DNA of 54,623 bases, taken from an uncultured Oscillospiraceae bacterium (GTDB lineage Bacteria > Bacillota > Clostridia > Oscillospirales > Oscillospiraceae). Under the pieces are notes generated by a model. The model was not told the origin of the DNA and did not search any database. It was given only the letters and a program-made list of their open reading frames with translations. Positions 18,301-26,919 of the stretch are shown one piece after another. Numbering within the stretch: position 1 is the first letter of the stretch; each line of letters opens with the position of its first letter. The stretch covers positions 1-54,623 of the forward strand of contig CAJUSG010000009.1 in assembly GCA_910589085.1 (NCBI GenBank), read 5' to 3'. Position numbers and translations under genes: made by a program.

Positions 18301-20544
18301 TTACAGCAGGGTCAGCTGTTCCTCCCCCCGGTCCTCCTCCTTGAGGAGAGCCCCGGCGATGGGCAGGGAGCGGGCCCGGTAGCGGGCGGCGTTTTGGATG
18401 TGGGTGCGCTCCAGGGGCAGCACCCTGGCCACCTTGTACTTGGGCTTCAGGGTCATGATGTTGACCCCCTGGGTGTTCCGGGTGGACTTGGGGTTAAGGC
18501 TGGCTGTGTGGAAGACCACACAGCGGCCCTCGGTGGAGATGACCGCCGCCTCGAAGTCCTCCTTCAGCAGGAAGGCGGCGGCCAGAGGGGACTTGTCCGA
18601 GTAGGCTCCGGTGAGCTTTTTCCGCCGGGTCTGGGTCTGGTAGGCGGCCAGCTCCACCCGGGCGGCCTTGCCGTTCTCAAAGAAGAACAGCACATGTCCC
18701 GAGTAGTCCCCGGCCAGGCAGGCCCATAGGGCCTTCTCCTCCGGGTCCATTCCCAGCTTGGAGGGCAGATAGTCCCCCAGGGCGCTGGCCTTGGTGTCGT
18801 CAAAGTCGCTGAGCCGGGTCTTGTAGCACTGCTGCCGGTCGGTGAACACCAGCAGCTCGTCCCGGTTACTGGCCTCCCACTGGAGGAGAGGACCGTCCCC
18901 CTCCTTATACTTCTGTTCGCTGGCCATCCGCAGGGACTGGGGGGTGATTTTTTTCAAATATCCCTCCTGGGAGAGGAACAGGTGGACAGGATAGTCGGGG
19001 GTCTCGTCCTCCACCGTCATCACGGGCTCGTCCATGTGGTCGTAGACGATCTCCGTCCGCCGGGGGACGGCGTATTTCTTCTTCACCTCAGCCAGCTCGT
19101 CCACGATGATCTTTTGGACCCGCTTGGGGGAGTTGACAATGTCCTCCAGATCGGCGATCTCATCGGCGAGGGCGTCCACCTCCTGGGTGCGCTTGAGGAT
19201 ATACTCCTTGTTGATGTTGCGCAGCCGGATATCGGCCACATACTCCGCCTGGACCTGGTCGATGCCGAAGCCGATCATTAGATTGGGGATGACCTCGGCG
19301 TCCTCCTCGGTGTCCCGGATGATCTGGATGGCCCGGTCGATATCCAGCAGAATCCGCCGCAGGCCCTTGAGCAGATGCAGCTTCTCCTTCTTCTTGTTCA
19401 TGGAGAAGTATACCCGCCGGCGCACCGAGTCCATCCGCCAGGCGGTCCACTCCTCCAGAATTTCCCGCACCCCCAGCACCTTGGGGAAGCCGGCGATGAG
19501 AACGTTGAAATTGCAGGACTGGCTGTCCATCAGGGGGGTCATTTTGAAGAGCTTGGCCATCAGCTTCTCCGGGTCGGTGCCCCGCTTCAGGTCAATGGTC
19601 AGCTTCAGGCCGGACAGGTCGGTCTCGTCCCGCATGTCGGCGATCTCCTTCAGCTTGCCGGCCTTGAGCAGCTCGGTCACCTTGTCGATGATGGCCTCGC
19701 TGGTGGTGGAGTAGGGGATCTCATAGACCTCAATGAGATTCTCCTCCTTCACATAGCGCCACCGGGCGCGCACCTTGAAGGAGCCCCGGCCGGTGCGGTA
19801 GATATCCGCCAGGGCGGCCCCGTCGTAGAGCAGCTCGCCGCCGGTGGGCAGGTCGGGGGCCTTGAGGGTGGTCATGATGTCGTGGTCCGGGTTTTTCAGA
19901 AAGGCGATGGTGGTGTCGCACACCTCCCCCAGGTTGAAGCCGCACAGATCGCTGGCCATGCCCACGGCGATGCCCTTGTTGGCGGAGACCAGCACGTTGG
20001 GGAAGGTGGTGGGCAGCAGGGTGGGCTCCTTCATCTTGCCGTCGTAGTTGTCCACAAAGTCCACCGTGTCCTGGTCGATGTCCCGGAAGAGTTCGGCGCA
20101 GATGGCGTCCAGGCGGGCCTCGGTGTACCGGCTGGCGGCGTAGGCCATGTCCCGGGAGTACACCTTGCCGAAGTTGCCCTTGGAGTCCACCAGGGGGTGG
20201 AGCAGGGCCCCGTAGCCCCGGCTGAGACGGACCAGGGTGTCGTAGATGGCGGCATCCCCGTGGGGGTTGAGCTTCATGGTCTGGCCCACGATGTTGGCCG
20301 ACTTGGTCCGTCCGCCCCCCAGCAGCTTCATCTGGTACATGGTGTACAGCAGCTTGCGGTGGGAGGGCTTGAAGCCGTCGATCTCGGGAATGGCCCGGGA
20401 GATAATCACCGACATGGCATAGGGCATGTAGTTGATCTCCAGGGTCTGGGTGATGGGCTGCTCCAGCACCTCCGCCCGCAGGCCCATCACGTTGGGGTCA
20501 GCCTTCCGGCTTTTATTTTCACTTGGCGTCTTCTTCTTGGCCAT
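18301..20544 (-). CDS. Type II topoisomerase subunit A (ParC/GyrA-like)
   Basis: The protein is the DNA-cleaving subunit. The active Tyr is Tyr140 in AASRYTEARL; the N-terminus has the GFKPSHRKLLYTM region and MKLNPHGDAAIYDTLVRLS. A coiled region follows, then a short C-terminal beta-pinwheel-like domain without a clear GyrA box, which favours ParC. It is 747 residues long. The ATG at 20544 is preferred to an in-frame TTG 9 nt upstream. Its partner subunit B is encoded 1.8 kb upstream, with sdaAB and sdaAA in between. Confidence 0.9.
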   Translation of the reverse strand: MAKKKTPSENKSRKADPNVMGLRAEVLEQPITQTLEINYMPYAMSVIISRAIPEIDGFKPSHRKLLYTMYQMKLLGGGRTKSANIVGQTMKLNPHGDAAIYDTLVRLSRGYGALLHPLVDSKGNFGKVYSRDMAYAASRYTEARLDAICAELFRDIDQDTVDFVDNYDGKMKEPTLLPTTFPNVLVSANKGIAVGMASDLCGFNLGEVCDTTIAFLKNPDHDIMTTLKAPDLPTGGELLYDGAALADIYRTGRGSFKVRARWRYVKEENLIEVYEIPYSTTSEAIIDKVTELLKAGKLKEIADMRDETDLSGLKLTIDLKRGTDPEKLMAKLFKMTPLMDSQSCNFNVLIAGFPKVLGVREILEEWTAWRMDSVRRRVYFSMNKKKEKLHLLKGLRRILLDIDRAIQIIRDTEEDAEVIPNLMIGFGIDQVQAEYVADIRLRNINKEYILKRTQEVDALADEIADLEDIVNSPKRVQKIIVDELAEVKKKYAVPRRTEIVYDHMDEPVMTVEDETPDYPVHLFLSQEGYLKKITPQSLRMASEQKYKEGDGPLLQWEASNRDELLVFTDRQQCYKTRLSDFDDTKASALGDYLPSKLGMDPEEKALWACLAGDYSGHVLFFFENGKAARVELAAYQTQTRRKKLTGAYSDKSPLAAAFLLKEDFEAAVISTEGRCVVFHTASLNPKSTRNTQGVNIMTLKPKYKVARVLPLERTHIQNAARYRARSLPIAGALLKEEDRGEEQLTLL

Positions 20545-20578
20545 TAGAATCAATTCCTATTCTTAAAATTCCGCGTGC

Positions 20579-20647
20579 AGGGTAAGGGCTCTGCCTTTTT
20601 ACAGAGGAGAAAATGTATTATAGGCAAGGGCAGAGCCCTTGCCCTAC
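20579..20647. repeat. Inverted pair of REP-like repeats
   Basis: AGGGTAAGGGCTCTGCC at 20579-20595 matches the reverse complement of 20629-20645 at 16 of 17 positions. The 25 bp at 20623-20647 are identical to 25281-25305. The block could fold into a long hairpin between sdaAA and the topoisomerase A gene. Confidence 0.7.
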
Positions 20648-20661
20648 GAAAGGGAGCCGGT

Positions 20662-21528
20662 TTAATCCTTCGGCGCGTACTCCATTCCGAAGGGGGTGGC
20701 GGCCAGGCCGCCCTTGCCGGTTTCCCGGAGGGTGTGGGGCAGGGAGCGGCCCACCTCGGCCATAGCGTCCAGCACCTGGTCGGGGGGAACACGGCTCCGG
20801 ATGCCCGCCAGGGCCATCTGGGCGGCGGACATGGCGTCCATGGCGCCGATTACGTTGCGCTTGACGCAGGGCACCTCCACCAGCCCGCCTACCGGGTCGC
20901 AGACCAGGCCCAGCAGGTTTTTTACAGCCATGGCGCAGGCGTCAGCCATCTGTTCCGGCGTACCGCCCTGGAGGTGGACCAGGGCGGGGGCGGCCATGGC
21001 GGCGGCGGAGCCGATCTCCGCCTGACAGCCCCCCTCGGCCCCGGAGATGGAGGCCCGGGCGGCGATGACCATGCCGAAGCCGGAGGCCACATACAGGGCC
21101 TGAACCAGGGCCTCCTCCCCGGCCTGGAAGTGCCGGCGATAGGGCAGGAGCACTGCGGGCAGAACGCCGCAGGCCCCGGCGGTGGGGGCGGCGACAATGC
21201 GCTTCATGCAGGCGTTGCACTCCCCCATGCGCAGGGCTCCGGCGATTACGTCGGTGAGCAGGGGGCCGCACAGGGTATTCCCGCCCTGGCCGTAGGCGGC
21301 CATTCTGCCGCCGTCGCCCCCCACCAGGCCGCTGTGGGAGCGGTCGCCCTCCTGGTAGCTCTCATCCGCCTGGGTCATGGCCTCCAGCATGGCGGCCATT
21401 TTGGTCCAGGAGACCTCGGGGGTGATATCCTGCCGGTGGCAGTCGGACAGCTGGATATTTTTCCACAGGGGCAGATCGGCCTGCCGGCTGTCCTCCAGCA
21501 TCTGGTGAATGGATGTGAAATCAATCAT
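20662..21528 (-). CDS. sdaAA: L-serine ammonia-lyase, Fe-S type, alpha subunit
   Basis: The enzyme deaminates L-serine to pyruvate and ammonia with an oxygen-sensitive [4Fe-4S] cluster. Cluster-binding Cys lie in CNACMKRIVAAPTAGACG and in CDPVGGLVEVPC. The body has the family glycine-rich phrases (GASISGAEGGCQAEIG split over two strands of the fold). It is 288 residues long. The ATG at 21528 overlaps the sdaAB TGA as ATGA and has GGAGG 7 nt upstream; a longer frame is not used. Confidence 0.93.
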   Translation of the reverse strand: MIDFTSIHQMLEDSRQADLPLWKNIQLSDCHRQDITPEVSWTKMAAMLEAMTQADESYQEGDRSHSGLVGGDGGRMAAYGQGGNTLCGPLLTDVIAGALRMGECNACMKRIVAAPTAGACGVLPAVLLPYRRHFQAGEEALVQALYVASGFGMVIAARASISGAEGGCQAEIGSAAAMAAPALVHLQGGTPEQMADACAMAVKNLLGLVCDPVGGLVEVPCVKRNVIGAMDAMSAAQMALAGIRSRVPPDQVLDAMAEVGRSLPHTLRETGKGGLAATPFGMEYAPKD

Positions 21529-22199
21529 TGTGCCGCCTCCTCGTTCGGGGTGTAGCAGTTGACCCGCAGAATGCCCGGAAGACTTCTCAGCCATTGGGCG
21601 GTGGCCTCGCTGACTGGCTGGTCACACTCGATGACCATCACGGCGCTGCCGCCCCGCCCGCCCCGGTTGAGCTGGAGAGTGGCCACGTTCAGCCCTTGGG
21701 CAGCCAGCGCCCCGGTGACCTGGCTGACACAGCCGGGCTTGTCCGAGTTGTGGACCACAAGGGTGGGCAGCTCTCCGGAGAAGGAGGTGTCCAGGCCGTC
21801 TACCCGGAAGACCCGGATGCGTCCTCCGCCGGGGGAGGAGGCCCCCACCTCCAGCCTGCCGCCCTGATTGCCCTCCAGTGTGACGAGCACGCTGTTGGGG
21901 TGGACGTCCCGCAGGTCACAGGTGCCGAAGTGAAATTCCAGCCCCCGCTCCTGCGCCAGAGCGAAACTGTCGGGGACGCGTCTGTCATCGGGGGTGAGGC
22001 CCAGCAGCCCGGCGATGAGGGCCTGATGGGTGCCGTGGCCCTCTCCGGTGGAGGCGAAGGAGCCGTGGAGCAGCAGCTGGGCCTTGACAGGCTCCTGCCC
22101 CAGCAGAGCCCGGGCCATCCGGCCGATGCGCACCGCCCCCGCCGTGTGGGAGCTGGACGGCCCTACCATCACGGGGCCTAAAATGTCGAACAGATTCAT
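21525..22199 (-). CDS. sdaAB: L-serine ammonia-lyase, Fe-S type, beta subunit
   Basis: This 224-residue subunit starts MNLFDILGPVMVGPSSSHT, the conserved entry of the family, where SSSHTAGAVRIG contacts substrate. The second half is an ACT-like regulatory domain (about 150-224). The ATG at 22199 has GGAGG 6 nt upstream. It overlaps sdaAA by 4 bp and both form one enzyme. A cluster of hairpins separates it from the topoisomerase B gene. Confidence 0.93.
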   Translation of the reverse strand: MNLFDILGPVMVGPSSSHTAGAVRIGRMARALLGQEPVKAQLLLHGSFASTGEGHGTHQALIAGLLGLTPDDRRVPDSFALAQERGLEFHFGTCDLRDVHPNSVLVTLEGNQGGRLEVGASSPGGGRIRVFRVDGLDTSFSGELPTLVVHNSDKPGCVSQVTGALAAQGLNVATLQLNRGGRGGSAVMVIECDQPVSEATAQWLRSLPGILRVNCYTPNEEAAQ

Positions 22200-22214
22200 A
22201 ACCATCCTCCTTTT

Positions 22215-22371
22215 GTTCCTTTTTTCTTTGTAAAGAAAAAAGGAACCGAAAAAAGAAACTTTTGCGCAAAACTTCGTTTTGCTTCTCGCTCAGGGGGGGA
22301 ATTTCAGGCTTACAAGAGAAAAAACGAAGTTTTTTCTTTTGGTTCTTTTCTTTTTCAAAAAAGAAAAGAAC
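22215..22371 (-). terminator. Cluster of four hairpins between topoisomerase B and sdaAB genes
   Basis: Four perfect or near-perfect inverted repeats lie in 157 bp: 22215-22246 (15-bp arms), 22266-22282 (GCAAAAC/GTTTTGC), 22318-22336 (GAAAAAAC/GTTTTTTC) and 22342-22371 (14-bp arms). The one nearest the topoisomerase B stop, with A/T-rich flanks, is the likely terminator. Confidence 0.65.
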
Positions 22372-22373
22372 GA

Positions 22374-24356
22374 TTACGAAATATCCGCCAGTTCCAGAAA
22401 TTCGTGGCCGTGGTCAGCGATGTGGCTTTTTCGTCCAGCCAGGTCGTCGCCCAGAAGAAGGTCGAACATCTGGGCGGTGCGGGCCACGTCCTCGGGCACG
22501 ACCTTGATGAGCCGCCGGGTGTCGGGAGACATGGTGGTCAGCCACATCATCTCAGGCTCGTTCTCGCCCAGGCCCTTGGAGCGCTGAACGTCGTACTTCT
22601 TCCCCTGGAGGGTGGCGACGATATCGTCCTTCTCCTTGTTGGAGTAGGCAAACCAGGTTTTCTCCTTGCAGGTGATCTCAAACAGGGGGGACTCGGCGAT
22701 ATAGACGTATCCCTCCTGGATGAGGGTGGGGGTGAGGCGGTAGAGCATGGTGAGCACCAAGGTGCGAATCTGGAAGCCGTCCACGTCGGCATCGGTACAG
22801 ATGACCACCTTGTTCCACCGCAGGGCGCTCAGGTCGAAGGCGGCCATGTCCTTGGCCCGCTTGTCGTGGACCTCCACCCCGCAGCCCAGGACCTTCAGCA
22901 GGTCGGTGATGATCTCGCTCTTGAAGATCTTGCCGTAGTCGGCCTTGAGGCAGTTCAGGATCTTGCCCCGGATGGGCATAATGGCCTGAAATTCCCCGTC
23001 CCGGGCCTGCTTCACGCTGCCCAGAGCCGAGTCGCCCTCCACGATATACAGCTCGCTGCGGTTCACGTCCCGGGTGCGGCAGGGGACAAACTTCTGCACC
23101 CGGTTGGAGATGTCCATGGAGCCGGTGAGCTTCTTCTTGATGTTCAGCCGGGTCTTTTCCGCATTCTCCCGGGCCCGCTTGTTGATTAAAACCTGCTCGG
23201 CAATCTTCTGAGCGTCGGCGGGATTTTCGATGAAGTAGACCTCCATCTGGGCACGGAGAAATTCCGTCATGGCCTCCTGGACAAACTTGTTGTTGATGGC
23301 CTTCTTGGTCTGATTCTCGTAGGAGGTCTGGGTGGAGAAGTTGTTGCTCACCAGCACCAGGGCGTCCTGGATATCGGGGAAGGTGATTTTGCTCTCCCCC
23401 TTGGTGTACTTGTTCTGGCCCTTGAGCCAGCCGTCGATGGCGGAGACGAAGGCGGAGCGCACCGCCTTCTCCGGGGAGCCGCCGTGCTCCAGCCAGGAGG
23501 AGTTGTGATAGTGCTCCACCACCTGCACCTTGTTGGAGAAGCAGAGGGAGACCGACAGCTTCACCTTGTACTCAGGCTTGTCCGCCCGGTCACGGCCCTT
23601 CCGCTCGGTCTGCCAGAAGACGGGAGTGGTGAGGCTGTCCTCTCCGGCCAGCTCGGCCACATAGTCCGCGATGCCGTTGTCGTATTGAAAGTCGGTGGTC
23701 TCAAATTTGCCCCCCACCTGGTTTTTAAAGCGGAAGGTCACCCCGGCGTTCACCACCGCCTGCCGCTTCATCACGTCCAGGTAGTAGTCCACCGGGATGC
23801 TGATATCGGTAAACACCTCCAGGTCGGGCTTCCAGCGGATGGTGGTGCCCGTCTTTTTGCCCCGGTCGGTGGGCTCGGACCGCAGGCCGCCGATGTTCTC
23901 CCCCTTCTCAAAGTGGAGGGTGTACTTTTTTCCCTCCCGCCATACGGTCACGTCCATAAATTCGCTGGCGTACTGGGTGGCGCAGGAGCCCAGGCCGTTG
24001 AGACCCAGGGAATATTCATAGTTATCCCCGCCGGTGTTGTCGTACTTGCCGCCGGCGTACAGCTCGCAGAAGACCAGCTCCCAGTTGAATTTCTGCTCCT
24101 TCTCGTTCCAGTCCACAGGACAGCCCCGGCCCTGGTCCTCCACCTGGATGGAGCCGTCCTCAAACCGGGTGACGGTGATGAGGGAGCCGTGGCCCTCCCG
24201 GGCCTCGTCGATGGCGTTGGACATGATCTCGAAAACGGCGTGCTCACAGCCCTCCAGCCCGTCGGAGCCGAAAATGACCCCCGGGCGCTTCCGGACCCGG
24301 TCGGCCCCCTTCAGAGCGGAGATGGAGTCGTTGCCGTAGCTTTTCTTCTGTGCCAT
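22374..24356 (-). CDS. Type II topoisomerase subunit B (ParE/GyrB-like)
   Basis: The protein has 660 residues with a GHKL ATPase (MSNAIDEAREGHG near residue 45; GLNGLGSCATQYAS). A transducer domain follows, then a TOPRIM domain (VEGDSALGS, with CTDADVDG supplying metal ligands). This is longer and more diverged than canonical GyrB, matching the divergent ParE-like type common in Clostridia; a second gyrase pair is expected elsewhere. The ATG has GAGGT upstream. Subunit A is encoded downstream, beyond the serine dehydratase genes. Confidence 0.9.
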   Translation of the reverse strand: MAQKKSYGNDSISALKGADRVRKRPGVIFGSDGLEGCEHAVFEIMSNAIDEAREGHGSLITVTRFEDGSIQVEDQGRGCPVDWNEKEQKFNWELVFCELYAGGKYDNTGGDNYEYSLGLNGLGSCATQYASEFMDVTVWREGKKYTLHFEKGENIGGLRSEPTDRGKKTGTTIRWKPDLEVFTDISIPVDYYLDVMKRQAVVNAGVTFRFKNQVGGKFETTDFQYDNGIADYVAELAGEDSLTTPVFWQTERKGRDRADKPEYKVKLSVSLCFSNKVQVVEHYHNSSWLEHGGSPEKAVRSAFVSAIDGWLKGQNKYTKGESKITFPDIQDALVLVSNNFSTQTSYENQTKKAINNKFVQEAMTEFLRAQMEVYFIENPADAQKIAEQVLINKRARENAEKTRLNIKKKLTGSMDISNRVQKFVPCRTRDVNRSELYIVEGDSALGSVKQARDGEFQAIMPIRGKILNCLKADYGKIFKSEIITDLLKVLGCGVEVHDKRAKDMAAFDLSALRWNKVVICTDADVDGFQIRTLVLTMLYRLTPTLIQEGYVYIAESPLFEITCKEKTWFAYSNKEKDDIVATLQGKKYDVQRSKGLGENEPEMMWLTTMSPDTRRLIKVVPEDVARTAQMFDLLLGDDLAGRKSHIADHGHEFLELADIS

Positions 24357-24509
24357 TATGATACCTCACATTTTCTTTTGGGTACATAATCCCAATATAT
24401 CAGTTTAATATTACCAGAGAGGCGAGGGAAAAGTCAAGTAGGGGCGGGTGTGTCCCTTTTAAGGAAGGTGTTGCTGGGATATACCTTCGGCAGTTTCTAC
24501 AAAAGCATA

Positions 24510-24538
24510 TTGATATAATAGGAGTCTTATGCTATAAT
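24510..24538 (+). promoter_or_regulatory. Promoter of the acetyltransferase gene
   Basis: TTGATA, 17 nt, TATAAT, about 35 bp before the ATG of the GNAT gene. Confidence 0.8.
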
Positions 24539-24571
24539 CGGCTCAACAAATCCCAGCTGTGGGAGGGAATT

Positions 24572-25045
24572 ATGAATTATTATATTAGAACACTATTAGA
24601 GGGAGAAGATGGCTTACTTCAAGAGTTTTTATACAATGCCATCTTTGTGCCGGAGGGAGTACCTGCACCACCTAAATCAATTATCAATCAGCCAAAATTG
24701 CAGGTATATATAGCCGATTTTGGTAAGAAAAAAGACGATATAGGCTTGGTTGCGGAGGTTGATAAAAGGGTTGTCGGTGCTGTTTGGGTGCGCATTATGA
24801 ATGATTATGGACATATAGATAAAAACACTCCGTCCTTTGCCATTTCCTTATGTAAAGATTATCGGGGATTTGGAATAGGAACTAATTTGATGAAGAAAAT
24901 GCTTCGTATTCTGAAAGACAGAGGGTATAAACAAGCCTCACTCGCTGTACAAAAAACAAACTATGCTGTGAGAATGTATCAAAAAACAGGATTTGAAATT
25001 GTAGGCGAAAATGAGGAAGAATATATTATGCTTTGTCGTCTGTGA
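24572..25045 (+). CDS. GNAT-family N-acetyltransferase
   Basis: The 157-residue protein has a GNAT fold. The acetyl-CoA pyrophosphate loop is DYRGFGIGTNLMKK, and the C-terminal motif is LAVQKTNYAVRMYQKTGF. The substrate is unknown. GGGAGGG precedes the ATG, and it has a near-consensus promoter. It is AT-rich and uses codons unlike its GC-rich neighbours, so it looks like a recent acquisition. It is followed by a palindrome at 25064. Confidence 0.9.
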   Translation: MNYYIRTLLEGEDGLLQEFLYNAIFVPEGVPAPPKSIINQPKLQVYIADFGKKKDDIGLVAEVDKRVVGAVWVRIMNDYGHIDKNTPSFAISLCKDYRGFGIGTNLMKKMLRILKDRGYKQASLAVQKTNYAVRMYQKTGFEIVGENEEEYIMLCRL

Positions 25046-25063
25046 TGATATAACTTCCGGTTT

Positions 25064-25099
25064 AGTGGTCAGTCATCCACCGGTGGATGGCTGACCACT
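25064..25099 (+). terminator. 36-nt palindrome after the acetyltransferase gene
   Basis: AGTGGTCAG...CTGACCACT arms extend through CATCCACC/GGTGGATG with one mismatch. It is positioned like a terminator but the T tail is weak. Confidence 0.45.
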
Positions 25100-25409
25100 T
25101 TGGATATTTTGACGCGCGATTTGACGAAGCGGCTTTTGGCAACACCAATCTGAAAAGGGATGTGGATGTAGAGGCCGCCTGTCTCGTAAATATGGAAAGT
25201 TTTTGGAAATGCCGGCCGTGCGTCCTGGGGGGTTCTACCCCTGCCTATCCCCGCAAGGGGATAAAATGGGATCGGAATCAGGCAAGGGCAGAGCCCTTGC
25301 CCTACTTTCCTAAATTTATGAGACAAGCGCGGGCGCGGAGGCCGTCCCCCAAAAAGCATACCGCATAAAACCCGCGAAACGGCGCAGACTGATGGGAAAG
25401 GGGAGAAAA
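25100..25409. other. Stretch without a supported gene, carrying a REP-like copy
   Basis: It contains the 25-bp repeat at 25281-25305 that is identical to 20623-20647. Short frames on both strands have no ribosome site or convincing family match. Confidence 0.5.
25281..25305. repeat. REP-like palindrome, identical copy of 20623-20647
   Basis: GGCAAGGGC and GCCCTTGCC arms surround AGA and are followed by CTAC. It is identical over 25 bp to the copy near sdaAA. Confidence 0.75.
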
Positions 25410-25880
25410 ATGATGGAATGCTTTCAGGTGTTTGAGGCCGGGGAGGGCATCGAGGCGGCCATTCTCCGGGGGCTGTCCGCCCGGGGTGGCCTGCGGGCCC
25501 GGTGCAGCAGCGGGAATCACCCGGCGCTGCTGGTGGTGTCCCCCAGGGCGGCGGAGCAGGGGCTGAAGCTGTCCGGAGAGTGCCGCACAGTGCTGCTGCC
25601 CGGGGAGACCGGCAGGGCGGCGCTGCCCCTCCGGGCGGCCAGCGCGGTGAGCTACGGGGTATCTCCCAGAGACAGCCTGACCATCTCCAGCCGGGAGGGG
25701 GACCTGCTGTGGGCCGCCCTCCAGCGGGAGCTGGTGACGGTGGACGGCCGGGTGGTGGAGCGGCAGGAGTTTCCCCTGGCCCTGGGGCCGGGGGAGGAGG
25801 AGCTGTCCGCCCTGGCCGCCGCGGGGGCGCTCCTTCTGCTGGGTGTGCCGCCGGAGGAGCTGAGCCCGGGACCCGTTTGA
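25410..25880 (+). CDS. Conserved-looking protein of unknown function
   Basis: The protein has about 156 residues from the ATG at 25410 (a second ATG follows directly), with GGGGAG 4-5 nt upstream. It is Ala-, Gly- and Leu-rich with strands such as ALLVVSP and TVLLPGETG. No signal peptide or membrane helix is seen. The periodic beta-alpha pattern suggests a Rossmann-like or Mur-ligase-like fragment, but no motif proves this. It has GC-rich third codon positions like the core genome, which supports it as a real gene. Confidence 0.55.
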   Translation: MMECFQVFEAGEGIEAAILRGLSARGGLRARCSSGNHPALLVVSPRAAEQGLKLSGECRTVLLPGETGRAALPLRAASAVSYGVSPRDSLTISSREGDLLWAALQRELVTVDGRVVERQEFPLALGPGEEELSALAAAGALLLLGVPPEELSPGPV

Positions 25881-25882
25881 AA

Positions 25883-25911
25883 AGCCCCGCCGCGAGCAAA
25901 GCGGCGGGGCT
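25883..25911 (-). terminator. Terminator of the pxp operon
   Basis: A perfect 11-bp stem (AGCCCCGCCGC and GCGGCGGGGCT) with a 7-nt loop is followed by TTTTC on the minus strand. Confidence 0.65.
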
Positions 25912-25977
25912 CTGTGTGAGAAGCTGTGCCATGATCTGGGGATTTGCGGGGGAAATCCGTGCCGGCCTCTTACACTT

Positions 25978-26919
25978 TTACAAATTGATTTTGCTCAGCG
26001 CCTTCAGGGCCGCGCGCTGGGCCAGCAGCTGGTTTTGGGCGAAGTCCACCGGGACCTGAATAAAGCGAACCTTGTCCCCCGCCTTCAGCTGGGCCAGAAT
26101 ACGGAAGTCGGCGGTAATGACGGTCCCGATTTTGGTGTAGCCGCCGGTGGTCTGCCGGTCGGCCAGCATGATGATGGGGGTGCCGGAGGAGGGCACCTGA
26201 ATGGCACCGAAGGCGATGCCGTCGGAGATGATGTCCGCGCCGTCCACGTGGGCAATGGCAGGGCCGTCCAGGCGGCAGCCCATGCGGTCAGACTCGGGGG
26301 TGACGGTGTAGGTCTCGCTGAGGAAGGTGCCGATTCCGGCGGAGGTGAAGGCGTCGTCCTGAGGACCCATAACCACCCGCAGGGTATAGACGCTCTGGGG
26401 GACAAATTCGGGTAGAAGCCGGCGATTTTCCATCCGGGGGAGGACCTCCGCGGGCTTACGGAAGGGGATGATGTCCCCCTTCTCCAGCTTTCTGCCCTGA
26501 ATACCGCCGATTTTGGCCTTCAGATAGGTGGAGCGGCTGCCCATGACCTGGGGGATATCCAGTCCGCCGGCAAAGGCGACAAAGGCCCGGCAGCCCGTTT
26601 TGGGGGCGGTGAAGCGCAGAACCTGTCCGGCTCTGACTGCCACGGCGGTATAGCCGGGGACGGGCTGGCCGTCCAGCGTGGGGCCCAGATCGCCGCCGGT
26701 AATGGCGATCACATTGGCCCGGTCGAAGCGGAGCTGAGGGCCCAGCATGGTACACTCCAGCACCGCCTCCTCCTGGCCGTTGCCCGCCAGAATGTTGGCA
26801 AGGGCGGCGGAGCGGGGGTCCATCACGCCGGACACGGAGACGCCGAACTGCTGATAGCCAATGCGTCCCTGATCCTGAACGGTGGTGAGCAGGCCGGGAT
26901 TCAATACGGTGATGCTCAT
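25978..26919 (-). CDS. pxpC: 5-oxoprolinase subunit C (KipA/PxpC)
   Basis: The 313-residue protein is a biotin-dependent carboxyltransferase-like subunit of the three-part 5-oxoprolinase, which opens 5-oxoproline to glutamate with ATP. Family phrases are VQDQGRIGYQQFGVSVSGVMD at the N-terminus (shortened here to VQDQGR and GVMD) and ILADRQTTGGYTKIGTVI near the C-terminus (MLADRQTTGGY). The ATG at 26919 has GGAGG 7 nt upstream and overlaps the pxpB TGA as ATGA. Confidence 0.93.
   Translation of the reverse strand: MSITVLNPGLLTTVQDQGRIGYQQFGVSVSGVMDPRSAALANILAGNGQEEAVLECTMLGPQLRFDRANVIAITGGDLGPTLDGQPVPGYTAVAVRAGQVLRFTAPKTGCRAFVAFAGGLDIPQVMGSRSTYLKAKIGGIQGRKLEKGDIIPFRKPAEVLPRMENRRLLPEFVPQSVYTLRVVMGPQDDAFTSAGIGTFLSETYTVTPESDRMGCRLDGPAIAHVDGADIISDGIAFGAIQVPSSGTPIIMLADRQTTGGYTKIGTVITADFRILAQLKAGDKVRFIQVPVDFAQNQLLAQRAALKALSKINL

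Noticed and set aside
25069..25932. Minus-strand frame with GLYIHIPF, like the start of HemW
   Set aside because: The radical-SAM Cys motif that should follow is missing and the rest is Pro/Arg-rich shadow; chance or a tiny remnant.
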